A DNA stretch of 64,000 bases from Zoroaster sp. YZ-2022 (GCA_029582265.1 CM055822.1:40880036-40944035), one strand, 5' to 3'. Positions 11,829 to 22,600 are shown, numbered from the stretch's first letter. Translations and numbers: made by a program. The notes: generated by a model not told the origin, from the letters alone.

Positions 11829-12005
11829 TTGTATTAACTATTTAAAATTATTGATTAATTTCAATGGTTATAATGGCAGGCATACCGTGATTATTATTTA
11901 GCGCTCGAATCTTTTATTTTAAATCTCAATTCGTTTAAAGTCCCAGTCGTGAGATTTTTCCGTAATGAATTAGAATATTCTATCCAGGTACTTTCGCCAA
12001 ATCTT

Positions 12006-12493
12006 TTATCTTGTATAGGTAAAACATTTCAAATACTCGGAAGGTTTACCGTTGTAAAAGTTTTCGCTAGTCGGAATTTGATCGCAATGAATATACATTA
12101 TTTTAAAAGGCTGCAAATCAATGTTTCCATTATGCGTCCCCATGCCATGAAAATTTGATTTTATACCTTCTATTCTTAATTTCGAGCAAAGATTCACCGG
12201 ATTTTCCATTAATGTTAAATTCTACCCAGGGTGTGTTATGTACGATAATATCGATAATTTGTTTTAAATTGTAAAGTCCTGGATCGATAAACTGAAAACA
12301 ATTGGTTGGCTGACTTCCATCTTCACCTATTCTACGGCGCAATATTTATTTCTTTCTTACGCACATTATAGTAGCCGACCCAAAATTTGACGGTCTTTAA
12401 CGATATCCAAAGTTTACCATCCCGATTATCGATTGTATTATTATCTAATACAACGGGTTTGTTAAAATGTTTAATTTCAATCGTATGATACAT
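12006..12493 (-). pseudogene. probable structural protein of the virus-like element, frameshifted
   Basis: Three overlapping minus-strand frames read as one protein. The first starts MYHTIEIKHFNKPVVLDNN and includes KLWISLKTVKFWVGYYN. The second has FQFIDPGLYNLKQIIDII and VEFNINGKSGESLLEIKN. The third has NIDLQPFKIMYIHCDQI and NGKPSEYLKCF. The alternating short strands recall beta-rich surface proteins of DNA viruses and a recurrent uncharacterised invertebrate family. Frame shifts lie near 12340 and 12180, so this copy cannot make the product. The identity as a fibre or minor capsid protein is inference only. Confidence 0.4.
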
Positions 12494-13309
12494 TTTATTA
12501 TAAACTAAAAGATAACATAATATTAGTTTATAATAAAATATCGCTTCCTTTTGCATTTCAGAGTAATACGTCAAAGCGGTATCAATAATCTGGCAACTTT
12601 GAGGCTGGAAGAATTTCATCCATCAACTTGTCCATTCAAAAGATTTACACGTCTGAAAAAGAATTTTTTTAAGTAGAACTCGACGATCCTTTCCAAAAGT
12701 ACAAGTTGCTCCACGTCAATAGCGATAAGATTGTAAGTAGCTGGAATTCGGATCCGCTAAAGTTTTATCAGAATCAAATGAATTGGTGTAGTACGACGGG
12801 GTGCGGGTGAGTTACGCACATTTGCTCCATTCGAATCCGATGATTAGTAGTTTCTTCAAATTTCACGTCTATTATCAAAATAGGCGATTGCTCAAAGAAA
12901 TGAGTTGGCCCGCATCTTTTCAAAATTTTGGGAGCGTGTTCGAAAACAAAAATAGACATTGGCGCATATAGAAGAATATGTAGAGATTTTCATGTCTCGT
13001 TGGTATCTTATTGGAGACAACAAGAAGATGGAAACTCGAGAGGATTGGGAATGACCTATTATTACGACAACGGTTACGTTCCGGTGCCCGGGAAAGACTA
13101 TGATAATTCAAGCCTGCGCGTTCCGTTCTCGAACGAGAATGATTATTCCGACGCAACAGAGATGGGCTTTGGAGATCATCACTCGACGTATACGGTCGCC
13201 TACATTTCACAATATCCCGATACCCAGCGGGCTTGGGTTCAATTTAAACTCACGGAGGGATTGGCTCAGGGTTTTACAGATATAGGTATAGAATGAATCA
13301 ACGACTCTA

Positions 13310-13520
13310 CAGTGCGTATCAAAAAAAAGGTAATCCGAATTCAGGGCGTTAATATGCCAAGGCTATTTAGTTTGACAATTTACATGTAGTGTACCAAAGA
13401 TGAGGAACTCCTCAGCTTTCCATTGATACCTGTATCGATCCATTGCTGTCACACATGGCCGAGTACATTGTTAATGAAAATGGCAAATTCAAATCGCATT
13501 TTTGCAAGTTTGGGTAATCA
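13310..13520 (+). repeat. left terminal inverted repeat of the mariner element
   Basis: Starts CAGTGCGTATC and ends GTTTGGGTAATCA. It pairs with 14877-15087 with only scattered mismatches. The internal phrase GTAATCCGAATTCAGG recurs inverted near the right end. Confidence 0.9.
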
Positions 13521-13672
13521 GTTCAAGGCAGTCTGAAATTGACGCATCACTTGACTGCCTAGATGATTATGTAAGATTTTTAAGCTGGTGCGGTAATCGT
13601 CTGTTATGACATCCTTTTCTTCAAGTTGGGTATTTAAAAAGGGCCTGGGTTTAGGGACAGGTTGTTGGAAAG

Positions 13673-14775
13673 ATGGTACAACTAACGACTGAACAGCGAG
13701 TTTTCGTGATTACAACATTTCACCAAACTCACAGTTTGCAGCAAACTCGCGATGCTTTCAGGGAACGTTTCCCAGAACGGGAGCCCCCCAGCAGCCAAAA
13801 CCATCTGGGCGAATGTTAGAAAATATCAAGAGTATGGCACTAGCCTCAACCGCAACAAGGGGAATTCTGGCAGAAGGCGCACCGGGCGATCAGAAGGGAA
13901 CATTGCAGCAGTAAGGCAGCAACTTTTGGAGCATCCTAGGGACACCAGCGCAAGGCGAAATGGGCTGAGATTGCCTTCGGCGACATTCAACAGAATCACG
14001 AGATTGGACCTCCACCAGCATCCATATCGGATTCACATCCGACATCAACTTACGCCTGGAGATTTTGCTAGAAGGCTGGCGTTTGCCAGATGGTTGATAG
14101 CCCATACCGAGAGATGTCAATTTTCTGCGGAATCTCGTAATCGGCGACGAAGCTGCTTTCTCCATGAACGGCAAGGTCAATACGCATAATGTTCTTGAAT
14201 ATGCACCAGCAAGACACCCCCAGAATTCAATTTGAGGTTAACATGAGTCGACAAAAGTGGACTGTTTGGTTAGGACTTTGTGGAAGTGGTCAGCTGATCG
14301 GACCGTTTTTCTTTCAAAGGAATGTCAATGGTAACATGTATCTGCAGATGCTCAATGATAACGTTTTACCGCAGCTGCAGGAACACTTTGAGCGACAGGT
14401 TCGTGGGGTCTTCAGACAACTCTGGTGGGCCCAAGATGGCGCCCCAGCACATCGCCTTATCGCTGTCCGAGATCGTCTGAGGGAACTCTTTGGCGAACGA
14501 GTCATCGCCGTCAACCATGAGGTGGAATGGCCACCAAGATCACCTGACCTCACACCATGTGACTATTTCCTTTGGGGACATTTGAAGAACAAGGTGTTTG
14601 CAACTCCTCCCCGTGATCTTGATGAATTGCAGGGCCGTATTCGAAATGAAGTGGATGCTTTACGCAATATCCGGCTATGGTGAGACGAGCAGTGCAGGAC
14701 ATGCTCCGTCGCTGTCGACTGTGTCAGCTTTGTGTCGAAAGGGGAGGTGGACATGTTGAAGGTGTGGGTGCATAA
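13673..14775 (+). pseudogene. Tc1/mariner transposase, frameshifted
   Basis: Starts MVQLTTEQRVFVITTFHQ (helix-turn-helix region). It continues in other frames through RRRTGRSEGNIAAVRQQL to the catalytic core: IGDEAAFSMNG (first Asp), WWAQDGAPAHR (second Asp) and EWPPRSPDLTPCDYFLWG (third Asp, in PCD). Counting residues between the second Asp and the PCD Asp gives 41, the DD41D spacing of the Visitor-type branch, not the usual DD34D. Shifts near 13755, 14120, 14215 and 14675 inactivate it. It encodes the enzyme that would cut at the flanking inverted repeats and insert at TA. Confidence 0.85.
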
Positions 14776-14876
14776 AAGGGCAATGTTAGAAGAGATTCTT
14801 CTTGAATAATGTCCAGTCATTCCTAAAGAAAATCTGGTTTATCATACTGACTTTCACTAATTATCCTGCCTTGCAC

Positions 14877-15087
14877 TGATTACCCAAACTTGCAAAAATG
14901 CGATTTGAATTTGTCATTTTCAATAACAATGTACTCGGTCATGTGTGACAGCAATGGGTCAATAAAGGTGTCAATGGAAAGCTGAGGAGTTCCTCTTCTT
15001 TGGTACACTACATGTAAATTGTCAAACTAAATAACCTTGGCATATTAATCCCCTGAATTCGGATTACCTTTTTTTTTATACGCACTG
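14877..15087 (-). repeat. right terminal inverted repeat of the mariner element
   Basis: Starts TGATTACCCAAAC and ends ATACGCACTG just before the TA duplication. It is the reverse complement of 13310-13520. Confidence 0.9.
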
Positions 15088-15601
15088 TATAAGGACGTAC
15101 GTTTACGCCTACTAGGAGCTCAAGCTCAAGCTAAAACTGGAATTCTCGTACCTGGTACCGGTTTAGATGCAAAAAGAGAATTCTTAAGCATACTCAAGGC
15201 TTCGATCGATTCTCCGGTAGATTTGCAATCTTCCATTCAAATGTACCAAGATTATTTACAATATGCTCGATCGCAGTTAAACTTTGTCATCCGACATGTA
15301 TTTGCGTGTAGGTACGTACATGGGATATAACAACAATATTTTGATCGCAACGCCGGACCTGTTGCTTCGATCGAATCAAGACATGAATCCAGTACCCATT
15401 CCCGTTATTGATACTCAACCAACACCACCATCTATCGATACTCAACCACCACCACCATCTGTTGATACTCAATCATCATCGCCTCCACTCGACCCCGCGA
15501 TTGATGATGTCCACCAAGAGGAAAACAATTCTCTACTATTCGGCATCGCGATTGTTTTTGAGCTAGGCGTGGCTATTTACTCGGGGTTAACGATGACCCT
15601 G

Positions 15602-16279
15602 TAGATAAAATAAAACCATGGCTCCGACTCCACTCACGAGTAGCCACACATGTTCCGCCAACCATCCTACCGCTCCTGAAAGTTTCGTCAATAACCAACT
15701 CAATACTCCGCCGATGATACCCGGAATCCAAGGCTTTTAATCCAAGTTTCTTTAGTAGGTTCGATAGACTTTGGAGAGTTTTTTGTATCCAGTCTTTTAC
15801 GGTACCGCCATTGGGTGTAGGCGGTGGTGGAGTTGGCGTTGGAATCGGTCTTATGCTGGCAACGATCGAAGCGACGATGGTACTGATCGCTAGACTAATC
15901 ACCGCTAATATACTGACTGTCGTTATTAATCGTTTCTTTGATTCTATTGATTTGACTACGAAGAACGCGTTCATTCGTAATCACAACCTCTTGTCTCGCT
16001 CGTCTTTCGTCTTGTTTTTCTCGCAGCTGTTTACGGAGCTCTACTGCTAATTTGTCTTTTCTTTGCTCTCTCGCGTCAATAAGTAATTTCTTTGTCGTGT
16101 TTGCTCAATTTGGGAAAATTATTTACGAGTTCACCTCGCGTCGTTTGCGAATCTTTGTCGAGACCCAACAGTTCTCGCATTGGAAGACCATCTGCTCGCG
16201 TTTCTTTGTCTCGAAGAATAGAAATTGTTTCATGCGTGTCTCGTTCTACATTCGTCACTACTTGCGGTAAATCGTACAT
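15602..16279 (-). pseudogene. coiled-coil and membrane protein of the virus-like element, frameshifted
   Basis: The N-terminus (MYDLPQVVTNVERDTHETIS) is acidic and ends near 16076. A shifted frame gives a strongly charged coiled coil (KDKLAVELRKQLREKQDERR). A further shift gives a membrane helix (ILAVISLAISTIVASIVASI), a Pro-rich hinge (PIPTPTPPPPTPNGG) and an amphipathic helix (VKDWIQKTLQSLSNLLKKLG). A fourth frame supplies two more hydrophobic segments (VLSWLLTKLSGAVGWL and VWLLVSGVGAMVLFYL). The layout of coiled coil, membrane segment, hinge and terminal hydrophobic helices is coherent and seems to be one old gene with three or more shifts. It is convergent with the 12690-15604 gene. A membrane or virion-associated role is inference. 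Confidence 0.5.
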
Positions 16280-16637
16280 CGGAATACTTTCAACAATTAT
16301 TTCATGGAGGTTATTGACGGGTGTTTGTAACGCCGCATGAGGCTAAAAATGTTCCCTTTTTCTTTCATGCTATTTAATGGGATGTTTGTCCCGTCTTTTC
16401 TTATAAAATAAAGGATCGATTTTCGTATTTAAAATTATTGTATTCTCTCGCAGCGTTCGGATACCCGACTTGACCGTAAAAATGATATTCAACCTCTGTA
16501 ACAAGTTCTTTGCTCAATGTGCAATATGCCAATCGAATATTTCGATGGCTTTTGTATATTTACAAACTGTTTGGTATTCGGTGGACTCGTATATTTGATT
16601 CATAAATACTCGTACATCTGTTCAATTTATAAAACCG

Positions 16638-17207
16638 TTGACTAGTTGCGAGTATAATATAATAATTGAAGAAGTAACTAAAATTCTAAACGAAGAGCCG
16701 CGGGCAAGTTGCGTGGGAAATATCGCTCTACCTCCTACACCAATCAATAATAAGCGCAACGATCGATTGTTAGCCGTCGCGGCTGGAGGAAATTCAAAGA
16801 AATATTTCGGTAAAGAGTATACCATTCCCGAGATTGAAAATTTAAACGCGGCAGAACGAGACAAATTATACGCGCGATATGAAGCGAAACTAGGCCGTGA
16901 GATGATATCTTCATTAGGTTCGTCGATTATAAGTCTTTACACTAGAGCTCTGGGATACGGATTAAACTTGGTTGATGTGATGGGATACGAGTTCACGATC
17001 GATGACGAAGATGACTTAATTACCGATTTGGAAAAAGATCCGTTCATTTCGAGCGCTGAAACATTTTTTACACCAATCACAGGAGCGTTAATTTCGGTGA
17101 AACATTTCAAAATAAGAAATTCTTGCCTAGATTATGAATACGATGGAACAAGAGAAAACGGAGGAGATCAGCACGTCGGTAAACCAGGTAACGAAAACAC
17201 CGACTAA
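16638..17207 (+). CDS. 189-residue hypothetical protein of the virus-like element
   Basis: The longest intact frame of the cluster. The codon at 16638 is TTG, not ATG, and the frame is open back to about 16599, so the true start was probably lost or lies in a shifted frame. The product has an N-terminal helix (YNIIIEEVTKILNEEP), a helical middle (LNAAERDKLYARYEAKL, then SSIISLYTRALGYGLNL) and acidic DDEDDLITDLEKD followed by GALISVKHF. There is no membrane signal. It resembles, from memory, an uncharacterised protein accompanying the other families here in marine invertebrate genomes. Its 3' end overlaps the next small gene by about 70 bases in another frame, a compact arrangement typical of viruses. 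Confidence 0.5.
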   Translation: MTSCEYNIIIEEVTKILNEEPRASCVGNIALPPTPINNKRNDRLLAVAAGGNSKKYFGKEYTIPEIENLNAAERDKLYARYEAKLGREMISSLGSSIISLYTRALGYGLNLVDVMGYEFTIDDEDDLITDLEKDPFISSAETFFTPITGALISVKHFKIRNSCLDYEYDGTRENGGDQHVGKPGNENTD

Positions 17208-17373
17208 AATAAAAACAAATCCGAATCGAGTCGCGGCTGGTAAAAGACTCGCAGAACTTAATAAAAAGAAAAAGGAAAATTAAAACAAAACTGCCGTCGT
17301 TCCTAAAAACAACCCATCGAGCGCTACGACTACGGAAGAAAGTACGAGCACGTTTTACAAAGGGAGATACTAA
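17134..17373 (+). pseudogene. small basic protein of the virus-like element
   Basis: Opens at ATG 17134 with an acidic head (MNTMEQEKTEEISTSV) and a basic tail (NPNRVAAGKRLAELNKKKKEN), then TAA at 17281. The same frame continues with VVPKNNPSSATTTEESTSTF to a second TAA at 17371. That suggests the first stop is a mutation or the ancestral product was longer. The RVAAGKRLAE motif is the most family-like feature. A further basic frame (RGSKRRRVCKAASR) follows at about 17375-17437 and may be another small gene. Both would suit DNA packaging, as inference only. Confidence 0.4.
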
Positions 17374-17618
17374 AAAGCAATGTGGAACTTGGAGAGGTTC
17401 GAAACGTAGAAGGGTTTGTAAAGCTGCGTCGAGATAAGAAATATAATGAATGAGTAAAGCTCAATGTTGCACATGATGAGAAAATTTCCCCACGGATAAC
17501 TGGCATTATGTTGGGTGCCAAAAAAGAAAGAAAGAAAGACTTTGTTTGACTTTTCAACTGAAACTTTATTGTCAAAACAATATTAAAACAATATATACAA
17601 ACTAAAAGAAGACAGTTT

Positions 17619-20600
17619 CAATTGAGTACATAAGTCATCACATTTGATTTATACCCAAAAAAAAGAGAAATGCGTTCAGCGCATAAAATGTCCGGCTGAC
17701 AGGTGATGAAAAGATGGACGATTGTGCCTTTTTGCCCACACCACCCACACTCAGCAGAGTGGTTCGGGTCGATGTGGTGGAGTACCGGTAGCGAAGGCAA
17801 TATGTTGTGGAACAGTTTGAACTGAATTGTCACCTTCTTTTTTGGATGGAGGTAGGGAGACGGCGTGTTTCCTTCCATTTAAAATTACGGTTCTCGTCGA
17901 CGTAGCCGATGTTGTGCCAATGGGTGATTGTCGTGGCGGGAAGAGAATTGATAATGACATTGATGCTGTTATAGATAGTTTCCATAGGAGCGATCAGACC
18001 GTCAATATCTGACCCAATTCGTCCCTAATTTGCAATAGTGACCAATCCAGAATTAAGTTGGTATAGTGCCCAATGCGGTATTGGTCACTTTGCCAAATTA
18101 CAAAAATAGCCAGTTAGAGCATTCGTAAGAAATACATGTACGTAGATTACATACAATGGTAGGTCTCTTCCTGAATGTACTAATGAGCGGGGAAAGTTAA
18201 CATCGAAAAAAGTCGGATTGGTCACTATGGCAAATTAGGGACGAATCCTTTTTCCTTTTTCGTCAAAGTCGCTAGAGAGTTTACAAATCAGACTGTATAT
18301 TTCCCAAGTCACTGGAAAGACACCGGGTGGATGTCCTGGGCAGTGTCGATTCCAGGTAGTGTTCAGGGGGAAGCCTTGCACCAGTGTTTTCGTCGAGCAG
18401 GTGTCTGATGCGTCGGATCCCACGCGCCATAAGTCGCTGGGCAGGAGGACTCCAGTCCATGTCAGGCTCGTTGAAAAAAGAACTACTAAGAGGTTAGTTC
18501 ACAAACAAAGAAAAATCGACGGGCAGTTTTGCAATTCGAGCTCCTATTGTTGTCCAGGCACGCAGTAGCTCACTGTGGAAAGTGGGGAGGTGAGAGAAAA
18601 AAATGGGAATCGATATTAGAGGTGAAGAGTTCGTGGTCGAACCCGAGTTTTCGATCCTGGCTAAAATAAAACCTGATGAAATCGAACGATGGGTGATGAT
18701 GGGGATGCATGAGGAAAGAAAGCAATAAATTAAATCGAAAAGTGAGCACCCGTGCCTGGAGACAGGAAAGTCCCAGTCCCACTCTGCCCGGATTCTGATA
18801 TAAAATATATTTCTTTAACCAGTGCTTGCCATCATTCCAAATGAAATCAATAAGTTTTCCTTGGAATTCACCTACGACTTGTTGGGGGGGGGGGGGGGAC
18901 AGTGTAGCGAGAGTGTGAAAAAGTTTGGAAGCGGCGAGTTGGTTGGCTATCAGAACTCGACCTTTGAGGGACATCTTAAGGACAGGCGCTTCCAGTGCGA
19001 GACCTAGAGACACTTGTCGAGCTTTTGTCGACACGCTTGCCAGTTTTTTGGAATGAAGTGATTAGAGTTGCCAAGGTGAATTCCAAGGAAGACCAAACCC
19101 TCACTATTCCATTGGAAATGGAGGGGTTGATCAGATCTGGATATCCATGAACCGATCCACAGACCCTGGGATTTGACATAATTTAGCCGAGCAGCAGAGG
19201 CTTGACTGTACAAAGAATAAACGTCTTTGACAATGTCTAAACCACGATTATTAGTTGGAAAATAGTAATGTCATTTGTGTACGCGGAGACAATAAGGGCA
19301 TTTCCACTGCCGCAAGGCAGTTTAAGCCGAAATCAAGTTTGATGTGGAGAGTGTGTAGGAACAGCTCAACGGCAATCGAAAGAAGGCTGGAGAGCGGGCA
19401 TCCCTGTCTGATTCCCTTTTCAAAAGAAAGGGTGGAGGTGAGCGATCCGCCCACTTTGATTAGACTCTGGGTATTGAAATACTTGGACGTACAAGATGAA
19501 ACCCATCGCCTTCAAGGTGTTGACAAGATATTCGTGGTCAAAAGCTTTTTTCTGGTCAAGATTTAAAAGAGCCAGAGGAAGATTATTCGAATTACAAAAC
19601 AAAAGACTGTTCCTGATGAGATTAATATTGTCAAAGATAGAGCGCCCTGGCACCGAGTAACTTTGATGACGGTGAACAACTTGGTCAATGACGTTTTTTA
19701 ATCTGTTCGTCACGACTTTAGCGTAGATCTTGTAATCCGTGTTCAGGAAAGATACAGGGCACCAGTTTGCTATATCGAGGAGGTCCCCCTTTTTGGGAAA
19801 AAGTGTAATTATGGCTCTCCTGCAGGAAACCGGTAGAGAGCCAGACAGAATCGAATTATTAAAACAGACAAGATATCATTTTTGAGGGCTGGCCAGAAAA
19901 ACTGGTAAAATTCCGACGTAGAGCCGTCCAGAGCGGGAGATTTGTTGCGGCTGAGTTGTTTAACAGAGACGTCTAATTCATCGATTGTGAACGGCTTATC
20001 GCAGTCCTCCGCGTCACAGGGATCGAGGGTGGGGATGTTTTGAAGTAGGCGCTCGCCAACCCCCCTCCGCCTTCCCTTTGGTATCGACTCATCTGTAAAG
20101 GCTCTCCTAAAAATTGCGGACACGGGAATTGATTTCACTCGGGTTGTCAGTGACAGTTCTGGAAGGGAGCCGAATTTTAGAAAGGTGTTTACCCATGGAT
20201 GACGATTTTTCCATACCAAAGAAGAAACTGGACGAGGCATCCACTTCATTGGTATACATGAAGCGTGCTCGGATGAGGGCGCCCCGGGCTTCCTGATCGT
20301 ATAATGATCTCAGAGCGTTTCGTTGTTCTCTGAGAACCTGCTGAGTGTCACGGGACAGGTCTGGCGAGGACTGAAGCAGCTCGATGTTATCATTGAGATT
20401 TTTAAAGGTCTACCGCTTGATGTCGGCATTTTTGCAGCCAAACATATGAGAGAGACTTTTGATGTGACATTTGCCAACGTCCCACCAAGTGCGAACATTA
20501 CCGTAATTGGGCTTTTGAGACTGCCACTGCTTGAGAAAAATAACAATGCTGTCGGAACTCCCTCTTCTTGTGGAAGACGCGATTTTAAAGTTGAGGAAGA

Positions 20601-21260
20601 CGGCACTGTGGTCGGAAATGGCACATTGTAAAATGGCACATTGTAAAATGGCACATGGTAAAAACAGAAGGCAGAAGAGAGTTGGAAATGAGGATTTTGT
20701 CCAGTCTGGCTTTAGATATTGAACCCTTGGCAGGATTATTTTGGAACCAAGTATATTCACACTTAGTGGGATTTTTCTCCGCCAGACGTCGCCGTCACTC
20801 AGCTCATTGAAATAGTTTTCTAAGGCGTAAACGACTTTGTATCTTTTCTCGTTAGGGTTACAGAAACGGTCAAGAAGGGCATTAGCAGTACAAGTAAAAT
20901 CACCACCGAGAACAACAAACCCGTCATTGTGCTCGGTACATTGAGCAAGAAAAGAACAAATACACTCAAAGGCTATACTGTCTTTCTGAGGAATGAGAAA
21001 ATAATCAACATGAAAGATGGTGGAATGAACTTCGATTTTAAGATACAGAATATGATTTTTTAAAATGGTACAGCAGGTAATGATATTAAAACCGCCGTTT
21101 TTTTTTTAATCAAGGTTGTAACACCCATGCCAGGCGAGTCAGTGGACGCGATAAGGCCAGTGTTCCCAACACAATGAATTTTCGGTCAAGTTATAAGTTC
21201 CCTGCAGGAGAACAACATCCGGTTATGAAGAGTTAAATCAACATAATTATGTCCTGACAC
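17619..21260 (-). pseudogene. LINE A ORF2: endonuclease/reverse transcriptase, degraded
   Basis: Pieces in minus-strand order: an endonuclease segment around 20870-21230 (GGDF-type motif in VVLGGDFTCTANALLDRF), a linker, the RT fingers (SPALDGSTSEFYQFFWPAL, 19809-20249), then SYSVPGRSIFDNINLIRN and LLNLDQKKAFDH (19420-19713), GIRQGCPLSSLLS (19251-19454), and a thumb/connection region (LKGRVLIANQLAASKLFH, 18570-19034). Last is the C-terminal motif CGWCGQKGTIVHLFITC (17618-17878). Where YADD is expected the sequence near 19270 reads AYTNDITIF, so the first catalytic Asp of the pair is Asn. With at least six frame changes it is dead. In life it would nick target DNA and prime reverse transcription. 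Confidence 0.75.
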
Positions 21261-21284
21261 CAAGAAACTACTAATTGTTTGTGG

Positions 21285-22600
21285 AGGAGGAGGGGCTCAT
21301 CAGGGTCATGTCTTAATAGCCTAACCCTCTGCTGCTGGCGTTTCTGAAGGAGGGGGCTATTTCTGAGGAGTTTGAGCTGTTTGACCAGCCCGGGGATATC
21401 AGGCGTGAATTTCAGGGCAATTAACAGTGCTTTTTGCTAGATTTCACACACTTGAGGAACTTGATCATTTCCTCATTTTTGAAGGGGCCTTTGGAGAAAT
21501 CGAAATCGTCGAAATCCGGAGCGAATTGTCTCATGTCGGACGAGACGGATTCATTGTCGCTGCCATCCTGGTCGTCCATCGGTGTAGAAGGAGTAGGAGG
21601 GCGGGTGATTTGGGAAAGGGGGTAGCGTTTTTTTCCGGTGGTGAGGGAACCGGGACCCCCGCAACCTTCGCCAGGGACTTGGTTTGTTTAGAAACGACAG
21701 TGGAAAAGAGAGGGGAAGTTTGCCGGGAAGGGGCCGGGGGAGACCAGAAGCCCCAGGGGGGTCAGTGGGTTTGGTTCTAGGAGGAGTGGCACCAGCAGCG
21801 GCTGGATGTGAAACAAGGGGGGGGGGGGTTGAGCGGACGACAAAGGGTTGGAACCAGCCAACAAACGCTGATTTTGGGGGGAGGGGTGGGGCGCACGGGG
21901 TGTTTCAGGAGGAGGACAGAGGGTTTCGCTTGGGAGTGGGGGAATTGGAGGTGGATGGGGAGTCGGATGAGCGTGTTCTTTTTGGGGTGTTAGAGGGCTT
22001 GGAGTTTTTGGCAGGGTGTTTGAGATCAGATTTATTTTTGGAGTGTATGAACATTGGTTTTGGATTCAAAGGGTTATTGTCCTCAGCCGAGAGACGGTGC
22101 TTTTTTGCAGGCTTTACTTAGGTGACCAATTTCACCACAATTGAAGCACTTTGCCCACTCAGTAGAGATGGATACCCGGTAGTTCACGCCGTTATTGGAC
22201 AAATTAATATGGCCTGGAAGAGTTATATTAGGGTTAATGAGGACATAGGCTTGTCTCCTGAAAGACATAACATGAGGAAAGTGAATGGGACGGATCGGGG
22301 ACACTAGTTTGCAAAAATCAGAAATATTACTCACAAGAACGGTGTTGGGGATTTCTGGATAGGTATTCGAAAAAACAATACGAGTGGAGGGTCTCACAAG
22401 CGTGATTTCAATATACTCGTTGTCGTATTCGAAGCCATGCAGGATGGCGTGATCCACGTCAGCACGAGTATTCAGATGCACAGCAATGCGGCTGTTAGAA
22501 ATGCGGGAGGCCGAGACAATGTGCGAATTGGGCATGCTTTTGGCGAAAGTAATTGTTTAAAGGAATTTCGTGGTTGGAGTGAAAAGAAGCACTGTTCTTG
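21285..22600 (-). pseudogene. LINE A ORF1: gag-like nucleic-acid-binding protein
   Basis: The 22083-22535 frame (MPNSHIVSASRISNSRIAVH) holds an RRM-like region and a CCHC zinc knuckle, CFNCGEIGHLSKAC. A shifted frame continues with a Ser/Pro/Lys-rich tail (KNSKPSNTPKRTRSSDSPS), and the end matches LINE C ORF1 (NSPLL-K-QQQR-RLL and DPDEPL). The upstream part of the N-terminus continues past 22535 in another frame. The protein would bind the element's RNA. Poly-C and poly-G stretches near 21817-21830 are inside this gene. Confidence 0.65.

Larger units (their letters stand above)
13310..15087 (+). mobile_element. Tc1/mariner element, DD41D type, with long inverted repeats
   Basis: The element is 1778 bases, flanked by TA (13308-13309 and 15088-15089) as expected for this superfamily. 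Both ends start CAGTGCGTAT. The terminal inverted repeats are long: 13310-13520 and 14877-15087 are near-complementary over 211 bases. One transposase-like gene lies inside. It interrupts a gene of the virus-like element, which dates it after that element's arrival. Ends and target duplication are well preserved while the transposase is frameshifted, so this copy is dead but could be mobilised in trans. Confidence 0.9.
12690..15604 (+). pseudogene. largest gene of the virus-like element, split by a mariner transposon
   Basis: Fragments in order are: KLLHVNSDKIVSSWNSDPL with NQMNWCSTTGCG (about 12695-12808), a shifted frame with FKFHVYYQNRRLLKEM (about 12850-12910), and the 12928-13296 frame with ICRDFHVSLVSYW, GMTYYYDNGY and AWVQFKLTEGLAQGF. 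That frame meets a TGA at 13294-13296 but reopens at once. The Tc1/mariner element follows, and the frame resumes on its far side (QAKTGILVPGTGLD, then SPVDLQSSIQMYQDYLQYA). A last shift leads to 15284-15604, with repeated DTQPTPPS-type Pro-rich units and a C-terminal hydrophobic helix (LLFGIAIVFELGVAIYSGL). The 12928 start codon is TTG, so the true start lies upstream. Function unknown; a membrane-anchored or structural role is plausible. Confidence 0.45.
10200..17500. mobile_element. degraded multigene virus-like (Polinton-like?) element
   Basis: A cluster of at least seven small genes on both strands, packed with little spacing and with base composition unlike the flanks (CG dinucleotides such as TCGCG and ACGCG are common). 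The products are of the kind expected of a DNA virus or Maverick/Polinton: a hydrophobic helix protein, a probable structural protein, a coiled-coil plus membrane protein with Pro-rich hinge, and small basic proteins. From memory, several resemble uncharacterised proteins recurring in cnidarian and other marine invertebrate genomes. No polymerase, integrase, ATPase or classical capsid gene is visible, so family membership is unproven. Nearly every gene is broken. The right side is cut by a LINE at 17521, and a Tc1/mariner element sits at 13310-15087. Confidence 0.5.
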
